64,000 bases of DNA from Sphingobacterium kitahiroshimense (GTDB lineage: Bacteria; Bacteroidota; Bacteroidia; Sphingobacteriales; Sphingobacteriaceae): NCBI RefSeq assembly GCF_025961315.1, contig NZ_JAOQNK010000001.1, forward strand, positions 4,526,001 to 4,590,000, read 5' to 3'. The notes beneath the pieces are model-generated. The model did no database searches. It saw only the letters and a list, made by a program, of their open reading frames with translations, and was not told the DNA's origin. Within the stretch, counting starts at the first letter, position 1. Every line of letters begins with the position of its first letter. A program made the translations under genes and the position numbers. Shown piece by piece: positions 9,056 to 17,618 of the stretch.

Positions 9056-9832
9056 ATGGAACCGTTAAAAGTAACAATCTTTCAAGCATATATCTTTTGG
9101 GAAAATGTCGATAAGAACTTGAGTAATCTCGCGCTTAAACTCTCGAATTTAAGAGAAAAAACGGATCTTATTATTTTGCCTGAAATGTTCAATACCGGAT
9201 TTACAAATAATGTAGAGAAGTGTGCAGAACCAAGTGATGGTAAAACCATGCAGTGGCTGTTCCACATGTCCCAAAGTTTAAATTGTGTGATAGCAGGTTC
9301 ATTGATTATAACAGAAGACGGGAAATACTTTAATCGTTTTGTCTGGATGTCTCCAGATGGAACCTACGTAAAATATGACAAAAGACATTTGTTTGCAATG
9401 GCAAAAGAAGACCTCTATTTTACAGCTGGACGAGAACGTATTATTGTAAACATCAGAGGTTGGAATATATGTCCTATGATTTGTTATGATATACGCTTTC
9501 CGGTATGGTCAAGAAATATTGGTGGCGCTTATGATTTATTGATATATACTGCAAACTGGCCAGATAAACGTTCTGCTCATTGGAGAACCTTAATTCCAGC
9601 ACGTGCTATAGAAAATCAAGCTTTTGTTATTGGTGTTAATCGTGTAGGTCACGATGGTAATGATATTTATTATTCAGGTGGTTCTATGTGTATTTCTCCT
9701 GTAGGAGATGTGGTTTATTATAAACCTGAAGATGAAGATCTGTATACATTTACTATTCATCCCAAAGATCTTCATGAAGCAAGAAAATCTTTTCCATTTT
9801 TACAGGATGCAGATAGCTTCACAATAGATTAA
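9056..9832 (+). CDS. Nitrilase-superfamily amidohydrolase (omega-amidase/YafV-like)
   Basis: A 258-residue C-N hydrolase. The catalytic triad is visible: Glu43 in LPEMFNTGF, Lys109 in KYDKRHLFA and Cys143 in MICYDIRFP. The FNTGF and RHLFAMAKED motifs are typical of the YafV/omega-amidase branch, which hydrolyses alpha-ketoglutaramate or alpha-ketosuccinamate, products of glutamine and methionine-salvage transaminations. It ends 5 bases before the convergent small membrane protein gene, with no room for a terminator. Confidence 0.88.
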   Translation: MEPLKVTIFQAYIFWENVDKNLSNLALKLSNLREKTDLIILPEMFNTGFTNNVEKCAEPSDGKTMQWLFHMSQSLNCVIAGSLIITEDGKYFNRFVWMSPDGTYVKYDKRHLFAMAKEDLYFTAGRERIIVNIRGWNICPMICYDIRFPVWSRNIGGAYDLLIYTANWPDKRSAHWRTLIPARAIENQAFVIGVNRVGHDGNDIYYSGGSMCISPVGDVVYYKPEDEDLYTFTIHPKDLHEARKSFPFLQDADSFTID

Positions 9833-9837
9833 TGTCA

Positions 9838-10221
9838 TTATTTGTAGGGTCTATCAAGAATGATAGACATTATGACTGCCTTTCTTAAATCAAAGTCTTC
9901 TGTTACCATTGGTTCTTTTTGTAAAGATTGTGGTAATTTATTTTTTTTATTCAAAGCTAAGCGGTGCTCTTCTCTTTCTTTTTTAAATCGCTGAATTTCG
10001 TTTGTATCTTTTATTTTTTCTGAGTAAAAAGGTGGTGGGGTAACCACATTCTTTTCTTTCTGAGAGGGCTGATATGCAGGTGGTTCTGTTTTGTTTTTGC
10101 TAGGAATAGGGGCATTTGCCTTTCTTCTTTTTAGCGCAGCATCTTGCTCTTTCATATAGTTCTGATATGACTTAAAACCAAAGATTGCTAATGCAATTAA
10201 TAGGGGGACCAACTTTTCCAT
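9838..10221 (-). CDS. Small conserved membrane-anchored protein, function unknown
   Basis: A 127-residue protein with one N-terminal membrane helix (residues 4-17), a Lys/Pro/Glu-rich disordered middle and a C-terminal motif DLRKAVIMSIILDRPYK. That C-terminal motif resembles one I recall in short Bacteroidota proteins of this layout, but I cannot name a function. The composition suggests a single-pass anchor with a cytoplasmic tail. It is convergent with the amidohydrolase gene. Confidence 0.7.
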   Translation of the reverse strand: MEKLVPLLIALAIFGFKSYQNYMKEQDAALKRRKANAPIPSKNKTEPPAYQPSQKEKNVVTPPPFYSEKIKDTNEIQRFKKEREEHRLALNKKNKLPQSLQKEPMVTEDFDLRKAVIMSIILDRPYK

Positions 10222-10396
10222 AGCATGAAGATAACAAAAAAAAACAATTTAATTTTTGTTATACCATGTAAAGCATTATATTTATAATATAAACCTATTT
10301 GGCCAACGAGTTATAGTTAATTTTATCTTTTTTGAAAATAAAGATCCGTTGGCTAAAAAGTACGATATAGTATAACCTAAAAAGACTTTGATTATT

Positions 10397-10843
10397 ATGC
10401 TTAATGAAGATTTAATTGGAAAGATAGAGTTCTATGATTTTCTAACTGGAAAAGCGACTACAGCCATATCGCGTAGAATGCAGCGTAATTTAAAAGATGT
10501 GGGAATCAATATTACGGCTGAGCAATGGAGTATTTTGTACAATTTATGGCAAGAGGAGGGACTTACACAACAAGAGTTGGCCATTAGAACCTTTAGAGAT
10601 AAACCAAGTATTACGCGTTTAATTAATAATTTGGAGAAATTAAATTTAGTTATCCGAGTAAATGATAAAGATGATCGTAGATCAAATTTGATTTATTTAA
10701 CTAAGTCTGCCCGTAAGTTAAAAGAGATGGGTATGCAACAAGCTAATAAGACTATTGCTGAAGCATTGGATGGGGTATCTCCAGATACAATTGATATGGC
10801 GCAAGTAACGCTTCAACAAGTTATCTGCAATTTGAGAAAATAA
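10397..10843 (+). CDS. MarR-family transcriptional regulator
   Basis: A winged-helix regulator of 148 residues from the ATG at 10397; a TTG three codons earlier is also open but less likely. Helix-turn-helix features are LTQQELAIRTFRDKPSITRL and the wing is VIRVNDKDDRRSNLIYLT, with the DxRS-like basic wing of MarR proteins. Such dimers usually repress neighbouring or own genes and respond to small phenolic or oxidative signals. No divergent partner gene is adjacent, so its targets are unknown. Confidence 0.9.
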   Translation: MLNEDLIGKIEFYDFLTGKATTAISRRMQRNLKDVGINITAEQWSILYNLWQEEGLTQQELAIRTFRDKPSITRLINNLEKLNLVIRVNDKDDRRSNLIYLTKSARKLKEMGMQQANKTIAEALDGVSPDTIDMAQVTLQQVICNLRK

Positions 10844-10845
10844 TA

Positions 10846-10880
10846 AAGAAGGGCTTTTGTTTTATGAAAAGCCCTTCTTT
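10846..10880. terminator. Bidirectional terminator between marR-like and FMN-binding gene
   Basis: Stem AAAGAAGGGCTTTT / GAAAAGCCCTTCTTT with a short loop, just after the MarR stop and just before the convergent stop at 10885. Confidence 0.9.
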
Positions 10881-10884
10881 ATTA

Positions 10885-12435
10885 TTAAAATATTTTTGCC
10901 TCAAAATCAGTATGACTTTCGATTAGACGACCTTCTCTTCCAAAATAGATGTCTTGAAAACTTAATGTGTTAACAGCATCAACTTTTCTGAAAAATTTAT
11001 CGGCACTGACATCGGATAAAGTTTTAAATCCACAAGCTTCCATAATCTCTACAGTAGCACGTAAAGTGTTACGATGGAATTGTGCGACACGTACATATTT
11101 ATCGTTAACATCTAATCCTTTATACAAGTGGGGCTGTTGTGTTGCAACTCCTACAGGACAAGTATCTTCGTTACATTTCAAAGCTTGAATGCAGCCTAAT
11201 GCAAACATCATTCCTCTGGCACTATAGCATGCATCTGCTCCGAGAGCAATTACTTTTAACAAATCAAAACCAGTGACGATTCTACTCGAAACTAAGAGCT
11301 TGATATGTCTTTTAAGACCAAAAGCAATTAGAGTTTTTGTAACAAAAGCTAAAGCATCATATAATGGCATTCCTAGATTATCTGTAAATTCGAGTGGTGC
11401 AGCACCTGTTCCACCCTCGGAACCATCAATAGCAATAAAATCCGGAAATATCTGTGTTGTTTGCATTGCACGACAGATTTCAATAAACTCTTGTTTATCA
11501 CCAATACACATTTTAAAACCTACAGGTTTGAAGTCACTTAATTCTTTCAATCTATGAATGAATTCCATCATTTCAATTGGATTTGAGAATGCACTGTGTG
11601 CAGGAGGTGACATGACATCTGTACCTGGGATGACGTGGCGAATTGCCGCAACTTCGGGTGTGTTTTTGGCTGCAGGTAGTATACCTCCATGGCCAGGTTT
11701 AGCACCTTGTGATATTTTCAGTTCAATCATCTTGATGTTAGGACGTGAAGTTTTTTCTCTAAAAAGTTCACCATCAAATTTACCGTCATGCGTACGACAG
11801 CCAAAATAACCCGTACCTACCTGCCAGATCAAATCGCCACCACTGTTATGATAGTCACTGATACCACCTTCTCCAGTGTTGTGTGCAAAATTTTGTAATT
11901 GAGCACCTTTATTTAATGCGGTAATAGCTGTTTTACTCAATGCGCCATAACTCATTGCAGAAATGTTAAATACACTTAAACTATAAGGATGTTTACAAGC
12001 TGCATTCCCTACAGTAGTACGTAAGTCATGATTATCAATGTGACAAGGAAAGACAGAGTGAGCTGCCCATTCATTACCGACTGTTTGTGGATCTGTCTGC
12101 ATACCGAAAGCAACAGTTTCCCGTTGGTTTTTAGCGCGTTGATAAACGATAGAACGTTGTCTTCTATTAAAAGGACGTCCATCAGTATCAGACTCCCAAA
12201 AGTATTGACGTAATTCTGGACGAATGGATTCAAAGAAATAACGGAAATATCCAACTAAAGGATAGTTTCTTAAAATAGCATGTTTATGTTGGAAACTGTG
12301 ATATATCGCCACAAATAAAAGAGGCATCGGTATGACTAACAACCAAAACCACTGTGGTGTAAAAATAAGCCCAAAAGAGATTATAATCAAATTGATTACA
12401 GTCATGGTGCCAAGAATTAATTTTCTAACGGTCAT
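10885..12435 (-). CDS. FMN-binding glutamate synthase family protein
   Basis: A 516-residue protein: two N-terminal membrane helices (about 5-23 and 28-46), then a GltB-like FMN-binding TIM barrel. The three iron-sulfur ligands of glutamate synthase are kept in GCIQALKCNEDTCPVG (C-x5-C-x4-C), and glycine-rich flavin and phosphate loops are visible (GQGAKPGHGGILP-like near 240, DGSEGGTGAAPLEF near 325). The glutaminase domain is absent, so it is not a full glutamate synthase; stand-alone membrane-anchored members have no assigned reaction. It has its own possible promoter. Confidence 0.88.
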   Translation of the reverse strand: MTVRKLILGTMTVINLIIISFGLIFTPQWFWLLVIPMPLLFVAIYHSFQHKHAILRNYPLVGYFRYFFESIRPELRQYFWESDTDGRPFNRRQRSIVYQRAKNQRETVAFGMQTDPQTVGNEWAAHSVFPCHIDNHDLRTTVGNAACKHPYSLSVFNISAMSYGALSKTAITALNKGAQLQNFAHNTGEGGISDYHNSGGDLIWQVGTGYFGCRTHDGKFDGELFREKTSRPNIKMIELKISQGAKPGHGGILPAAKNTPEVAAIRHVIPGTDVMSPPAHSAFSNPIEMMEFIHRLKELSDFKPVGFKMCIGDKQEFIEICRAMQTTQIFPDFIAIDGSEGGTGAAPLEFTDNLGMPLYDALAFVTKTLIAFGLKRHIKLLVSSRIVTGFDLLKVIALGADACYSARGMMFALGCIQALKCNEDTCPVGVATQQPHLYKGLDVNDKYVRVAQFHRNTLRATVEIMEACGFKTLSDVSADKFFRKVDAVNTLSFQDIYFGREGRLIESHTDFEAKIF

Positions 12436-12489
12436 AATTTAAATAGTATTTAGACTCTTACTTTAATAAAAATTTGATCAAATATCAAT

Positions 12490-12497
12490 CAAATGTA
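12490..12497 (-). promoter_or_regulatory. Putative -7 box for the FMN-binding glutamate synthase-like gene
   Basis: Minus-strand TACATTTG fits TAnnTTTG, with a TTG 16 bases further upstream (shorter than the usual 19-21). Leader would be about 45 bases. Nothing else was recognised in 12436-12652. Confidence 0.4.
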
Positions 12498-12652
12498 ATC
12501 GATTGATCTGTTACAATTTTAATGTTTACTATGCTTTCAAATATTGAACCAATGTTCATTTTATACAAAGCAAAAGTACTAAGTTACTTGTTGTAAAAGA
12601 AAATTAATGGCCGTTATGAAGAAGTTTTAAAATCTTGGTAAAGAAATGATAT

Positions 12653-13417
12653 TTAGCTTTTTCTTTTTACAATCTCTTGTGATAATAGTTGATAGATTTG
12701 TTTCCAATCATCATGTTCGCTGATAAAATTTAAATGCTTTTTTATCGTGATTTCGTCATTTCTAACAGCTGGTCCGGTCTGAACTTGACTAGGTAGCTTA
12801 GATTGTACCTTTTGTGCAGTTTCAAGAATAATTGGCCTAATTATATCAAACGGTAAATCGTGCTGCTGTAAGAGGTCATAACTGATTTGAAAGAGTGCGT
12901 TTGTGAAGTTATTCGCAAATACTGAGGCTATATGAATAGCTAATCTTTGACTTGAGCTACAAGCGATAGATTTTGGTGCTATAGTAGCCATAAGCTTCAT
13001 CAGAATATTAAATGTTATGGAGTCATTTCCTTCAATACAAAACGGAATAAGACTGAAGTCGGATTGATCATTTTTAGAAATGGACTGCGGAGGATATATC
13101 ACACCATAATGCTGAAATTTACTTAAAACTTGTATATCTGTAGCTCCAGAACAGTGCACAACAATGCCGGAGATAGCTGTAGATATGGTTTCAATAAGTG
13201 ATGGAATAGCATGATCCGGAATTGCGATCATATAGAGATCAGCTTCTTTATTTATTTCTGATACCTTAGAAATAGCCTCTGCATTTACAGCAAAGGCCAA
13301 TGCTTGAGCATTGACCTTCTGTTGACTGAATATTTGCAAGATTTTGTGACCTTTGTTATGGAAGTTATGTGCAAAGTGTGTTGCAACATTTCCACTTCCT
13401 AAGATGACAATATTCAT
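12653..13417 (-). CDS. DUF2520 Rossmann-fold protein (NADP oxidoreductase-like)
   Basis: A 254-residue protein with an N-terminal dinucleotide-binding motif MNIVILGSGNVATHF (GxGxxA/G type) and a C-terminal helical DUF2520 domain (SQRLAIHIASVFANNFTNAL). This family resembles ketopantoate reductase and F420-dependent NADP oxidoreductase, but no reaction is established. Its start codon overlaps the ccmF stop by one base (TAATG), so it is translationally coupled to cytochrome c maturation genes; whether this is functional or incidental is not known. Confidence 0.82.
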   Translation of the reverse strand: MNIVILGSGNVATHFAHNFHNKGHKILQIFSQQKVNAQALAFAVNAEAISKVSEINKEADLYMIAIPDHAIPSLIETISTAISGIVVHCSGATDIQVLSKFQHYGVIYPPQSISKNDQSDFSLIPFCIEGNDSITFNILMKLMATIAPKSIACSSSQRLAIHIASVFANNFTNALFQISYDLLQQHDLPFDIIRPIILETAQKVQSKLPSQVQTGPAVRNDEITIKKHLNFISEHDDWKQIYQLLSQEIVKRKS

Positions 13418-15882
13418 TAGCTTTGTTTTTTATCTAATCTTTTTGCCTCACTATTTCTTCTAAAAATAGACATGAAAAATCCGATTGTCATGACAATAGT
13501 TCCACACCAGAAGAAATTAATATATGGAAATTTAATCGCTTTAAATACAATCCATTTTTTCTCTGGAAGTGGTTTTTGGTAAACCATAACTTCTAATTTA
13601 TCTTTTTTAGGCAAGATATTTGAAAAACGGAAACGTAGTCCTTCTTCATTTACATCTTTATTAAAATCATATGAAGTACCATCTTTGATTAAAAACACCG
13701 GTTCAACGTTGTATTCTTTTTTATCAGAAGCGATAACTTTGATTTTTAATCCTACAATGACATCTTTCTCTCCCTTAGGGATGTTTTCTAAATGAGCATT
13801 TCTGTTAATACCTTCAATGACAAAGAAACCATTTCTATAACGAAGGGTGTCACCAACATTGACCTCATAAGTTGCCGGTTCTTCATAATCCTCAAAGCCT
13901 GTTTTCTGATCGGCAGGGATATTTGCATTTTTCGCCTGTAAGTCCGAAGCTGCCGCAGTTATTAGGGTGTAAATATCATGTGTGAAGTAGTGCTTTGTCG
14001 CAGGAGTACCGATCAAGCCTCCCATTTTCTCATTATTCTGAGCAAACGGCATAAGTACAAACGAATTTTTTACTTTTCCACTTTCCTCATCGATTGCTTC
14101 ATATTTTATCTTATAAAACACATTGGGTTGTGCTACACTATCACCAATATAAGTGATGCGGTATTCACCCATCTGCACCGGTTCACCCTCTGTTAAGAAC
14201 AGGTTGTCACCAGGTTTTTCAACCTTGTCAAATCCAGATACAGCAATATAACCCGTATTATTGATTGAAATCACTTCATTGGTAGATGCTGCTATCATGG
14301 CTCCAATTAATAATAATCCAAATCCAATGTGCGCAATAGCTGACCCCGCTAATTTCCACTTACCTTTTACGGCATCTGCTAATACGCGAATATTCGCGAG
14401 AATACAGAATAGGGAAGAGAAGGTTATTAAGATGAAAATTAAATTTGTGTATGTTTTCGTGATGTAAGAAACTGCAGCAGTTAATACAATAGCTACGATT
14501 AAAGAAGCGATGGTTGACGCGAAAAATTTTCTAGGATCTGTTTTTTTATACTTCAAGAATTGGGTGATTGAAGTTAAAATCATAATAATGACCGCAAATC
14601 CCGACTGCCATTTGTTATAATGTTGGATCGGATCTAAAGGTGGAGCAACCTTGGTTCCAAAAATAGCATTGAAGACTGGAATTGAAGTTGAAGAGATCAT
14701 TTGAACGCAGGCAACAGTTAGAACCAAAGCGCCTATGAACAACCAAAATTCTCTTGAATAGATATCCTCCTCTTTTTGAGTCGTCGGCATTTGTTTTTTA
14801 CGGACAACCAACGCCACAACCATAATTATAAAGAAGGTCGCATTAAAGGCTATAAGTTGAACATTTAACCCCAAATCAGTAAATGAGTGCACAGATGTTT
14901 CTCCTAGAATCCCACTTCTTGTTAAATAGGAAGCATAGATGACAAGAACGAAACTGATTAAAGCCAAGAATGTAGCTGTAAAGTAAGAATGCCCAGAGTT
15001 TTTATAAGCAATCATTACGTGAACAGCAGCAATTAAAGTAAACCAAGGAATAATAGATGCATTTTCTACAGGATCCCAAGCCCAAAAACCACCAAAGTTA
15101 AGTGCCTCATATGCCCAAAATGATCCCATAATTATACCTACACCCAATATCATGACAGCAAAAAGTGCCCATGGTAATCCTGGTGTTATCCACTCTTTAT
15201 AACGTTTAGTCCATAAAGCAGCCGCCGCATAAGCAAAGGGAACAACCATAGAAGCAAAACCTAAAAATAGCGTTGGGGGGTGAATAACCATCCAATAGTT
15301 TTGTAATAATGGGTTTAATCCACGACCATCAGGAATTAATGATAAATAATCACCTTGTTTTAGAATTGGCCAATCCATTGCCTCTCTTAATAAAATAAAT
15401 GGAGAACTGCCGAGGTGAAACCCGAAGATTTGAACTCCAATAATCATAGAGGCTAGAAAAACTTGACATAGCATAATGAATGTCATAACTGGGCCTTCCC
15501 AATCTTTAGCTTTAAAAAGTAAAACTGATCCTAATACACTTTGCCAGAACATCCAGAGTAAAAAACTACCCTCTTGACCTTCCCAAAAACTGGAGATGAT
15601 GTAATGTGTAGGCAATGATTTAGAACTATGCGCGTAAGCATAATGATATTCAAATAAATGAGTATGAATAATGAAAAAAAGCGTTGCAGCAATCGCAATG
15701 ATTGAAGCGGCATTCGTCCAAAAAGCAATCCGGGCAATTTTTAACCAAGATTTCTCTTCTTTATTTGTAGTAGCAAAATAATAACTAATGAAAGATAGTA
15801 ATGCTGCTCCGAATGAGAGAACAATAAAAAACTGACCTATTTTTCCAGGCAATAGATTCTCGCCTACGTAGTTTACGTCCAT
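13417..15882 (-). CDS. ccmF: Cytochrome c maturation haem lyase CcmF
   Basis: An 821-residue polytopic membrane protein with the haem-handling WWD region (GGFWAWDPVENASIIPW, about residue 260-276) and flanking histidine motifs (HPPTLFLG, and WFTLIAAVHVMIAY just after WWD). CcmF receives haem from CcmE and attaches it to apocytochrome c. It is longer than the roughly 650 residues of the Escherichia coli protein because of a large C-terminal periplasmic domain of about 270 residues between the last two membrane segments. It lies 20 bases downstream of ccmE in the same direction. The c-type cytochrome at 57.9-58.8 kb is one plausible client. Confidence 0.93.
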   Translation of the reverse strand: MDVNYVGENLLPGKIGQFFIVLSFGAALLSFISYYFATTNKEEKSWLKIARIAFWTNAASIIAIAATLFFIIHTHLFEYHYAYAHSSKSLPTHYIISSFWEGQEGSFLLWMFWQSVLGSVLLFKAKDWEGPVMTFIMLCQVFLASMIIGVQIFGFHLGSSPFILLREAMDWPILKQGDYLSLIPDGRGLNPLLQNYWMVIHPPTLFLGFASMVVPFAYAAAALWTKRYKEWITPGLPWALFAVMILGVGIIMGSFWAYEALNFGGFWAWDPVENASIIPWFTLIAAVHVMIAYKNSGHSYFTATFLALISFVLVIYASYLTRSGILGETSVHSFTDLGLNVQLIAFNATFFIIMVVALVVRKKQMPTTQKEEDIYSREFWLFIGALVLTVACVQMISSTSIPVFNAIFGTKVAPPLDPIQHYNKWQSGFAVIIMILTSITQFLKYKKTDPRKFFASTIASLIVAIVLTAAVSYITKTYTNLIFILITFSSLFCILANIRVLADAVKGKWKLAGSAIAHIGFGLLLIGAMIAASTNEVISINNTGYIAVSGFDKVEKPGDNLFLTEGEPVQMGEYRITYIGDSVAQPNVFYKIKYEAIDEESGKVKNSFVLMPFAQNNEKMGGLIGTPATKHYFTHDIYTLITAAASDLQAKNANIPADQKTGFEDYEEPATYEVNVGDTLRYRNGFFVIEGINRNAHLENIPKGEKDVIVGLKIKVIASDKKEYNVEPVFLIKDGTSYDFNKDVNEEGLRFRFSNILPKKDKLEVMVYQKPLPEKKWIVFKAIKFPYINFFWCGTIVMTIGFFMSIFRRNSEAKRLDKKQS

Positions 15883-15902
15883 TTATTTGGTGATTATGAA
15901 TT

Positions 15903-16313
15903 TTAGTTATTAAATGCTGTAGCGTTAGTTTCTGTAACCTCGAATTTATCTTGGTTATATTTCGAAGGACATTTCATCAATATTTTTGACGCATGAAATA
16001 CATTGCCATCCATTTTACCTGTTAATACGATTTGTTCAGATCGTTCGATATCCTGAGGTTTTGAACCATTGAATACAATTTGACATTCTGTACTATCATT
16101 GTCATACATGTAAAATGAAAAGTGATTTGCATTAGTTTTTGGATCATAATGCAATGCTTTTTCCTTATTAAGTACGCCTACAACATAGAGTTCTGTTTTT
16201 TTCTCTTTCGCTTCAGTAAAAGTTGAATAGGTGCTTGAATCTGTGTAAATTACAAGAATCATCGCAATTGCAACAGCAATAAGGGCGATTAGAATAATGG
16301 AACTTTTTTTCAT
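15903..16313 (-). CDS. ccmE: Haem chaperone CcmE, CxxxY type
   Basis: A 136-residue protein from the ATG at 16313 (MKKSSIILIALIAV); the frame continues to 16376 but the extension lacks a membrane-anchor character. One N-terminal membrane helix (residues 5-23) precedes a beta-barrel periplasmic domain. The haem-attachment segment reads ILMKCPSKYN, with Cys115 and Tyr119 in place of the HxxxY motif of Escherichia coli. CxxxY-type CcmE proteins are known from Desulfovibrio and archaea. It is the first gene of the ccmE-ccmF-DUF2520 operon. Confidence 0.9.
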   Translation of the reverse strand: MKKSSIILIALIAVAIAMILVIYTDSSTYSTFTEAKEKKTELYVVGVLNKEKALHYDPKTNANHFSFYMYDNDSTECQIVFNGSKPQDIERSEQIVLTGKMDGNVFHASKILMKCPSKYNQDKFEVTETNATAFNN

Positions 16314-16670
16314 TAGAATAATTTGTTTAATAAATGAGCGCCAGCTTTCTATTTGTATTATTGAGCTCGCTAACACTCGGTTTTAAAGGCCATGAAGCTA
16401 TCATGAGCAGTTATTCATTTTATTAATGAGCTGATTTAAGCTCATGATGGTTTCATTTTTAAAAAAAATTAACACTTTATCGAATACAAAATTACGAATA
16501 GATTGGCGAAGTAACTAAATTTGCAACCGGGATCGTTTATTTATAACCTTTCTAAATAAATTTATAATGCGTTGAAAATAGGTTTAAATCATTCTATACA
16601 ACATACATTTAATCTTATTAAATATCTTTAATTTAGTTTATATCTTAATTTTTACAATCATTTGGATCGA
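16314..16670. other. Divergent intergenic region, ccmE / LpxR-like gene
   Basis: About 357 bases between two divergent starts. It must hold both promoters. A minus-strand TAATTTTG (16494-16487) fits the -7 consensus but would give a long leader for ccmE. No hairpin, repeat or small gene was recognised. Confidence 0.4.
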
Positions 16671-17618
16671 ATGAAAATAATCGTGTTGCGTATTGTGTGT
16701 TTGCTCGTAGGGATATTGCCTTTACAACTTGCTTTATCGCAAAGCAAAATTTTAAAAAGTGAAATTGCTCTCCAAAATGATAATGACGTTTATTTATTAA
16801 CATCTCAGGACCGTTATTATACAAATGGAATCAATATAAACTATAGATTAGGTTTAAAATCAGATACTTCGAAAGTTAAAAATCGTGTGTTGGATATTGA
16901 GCTTGGACAAAAGATGTACAATGGGGTTAATTTGTATAATAATAGATCATCACAATGGGATAGACCGTTTGCAGCCTATCTATACCTATCGGGTGAATTG
17001 AATCAGTATTATAGACAGGAACAGGTATTAAGTTTAAAAGTTGAATTCGGGCAGGTTGGACCACTTGCAAAAGGAAAGGAGGTGCAAAAAATTATCCATC
17101 AGGTATTCAATATTTATGAAGTATCTGGTTGGGAAGGACAGATCCCAAATGCATTTGGTGTTGATCTAGGATTAAAGTATCAAAGGCTGTTCTATAGATC
17201 ATCTGGCAGAAGTTTCGAAATTTCGGGTGTAAGTTCAGGAACATTAGGAATGAACCATGTAAATGCAAATATTGGTTTGCCTATCAGATGGGGGCGCTTA
17301 CGGTCATTTTATCATTCTGCATTTACTAAGGGACATGTTCAGAGTACGGAGACCGATCGAGAATTATTTTTCTATTATATACCATCCTTATATTATCACG
17401 GATATAACTCCACTATTCAAGGCGGGATTGGACATGATAAAACATTCAGAGATCAATATACGATTGAGAAATTCATGCCTAGCCATAAAGTTGGATTTAT
17501 GCTGGCAAGTGGTCGATCAACCCTAGGATTATCCTATGTCTTTCAATCACGAGAAGCGAAAGAAATGCTTTATGGTACGCATCAATATGGATCCTTGTTT
17601 TATGGATTACGATTTTAA
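16671..17618 (+). CDS. LpxR-like outer-membrane lipid A deacylase (DUF2219)
   Basis: A 315-residue outer-membrane protein from the ATG at 16671; a TTG three codons earlier is also in frame. A signal peptide (residues 1-24, ending ALSQS) is followed by LpxR hallmarks: LQNDNDVYLLTSQDRYYTNG near 37-55 (the N-D active-site pair), WDRPFAAYLY, and GQVGPLAKGKEVQKIIHQV carrying the catalytic-type histidine. LpxR removes 3'-acyloxyacyl chains from lipid A. It overlaps the convergent symporter gene by 12 bases at the 3' end. Activity is inferred from the family. Confidence 0.82.
   Translation: MKIIVLRIVCLLVGILPLQLALSQSKILKSEIALQNDNDVYLLTSQDRYYTNGININYRLGLKSDTSKVKNRVLDIELGQKMYNGVNLYNNRSSQWDRPFAAYLYLSGELNQYYRQEQVLSLKVEFGQVGPLAKGKEVQKIIHQVFNIYEVSGWEGQIPNAFGVDLGLKYQRLFYRSSGRSFEISGVSSGTLGMNHVNANIGLPIRWGRLRSFYHSAFTKGHVQSTETDRELFFYYIPSLYYHGYNSTIQGGIGHDKTFRDQYTIEKFMPSHKVGFMLASGRSTLGLSYVFQSREAKEMLYGTHQYGSLFYGLRF

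Noticed and set aside
11273-11809. Plus-strand frames antisense to the FMN-binding glutamate synthase gene
   Set aside because: Shadows of a gene with strong cysteine and flavin motifs on the other strand.
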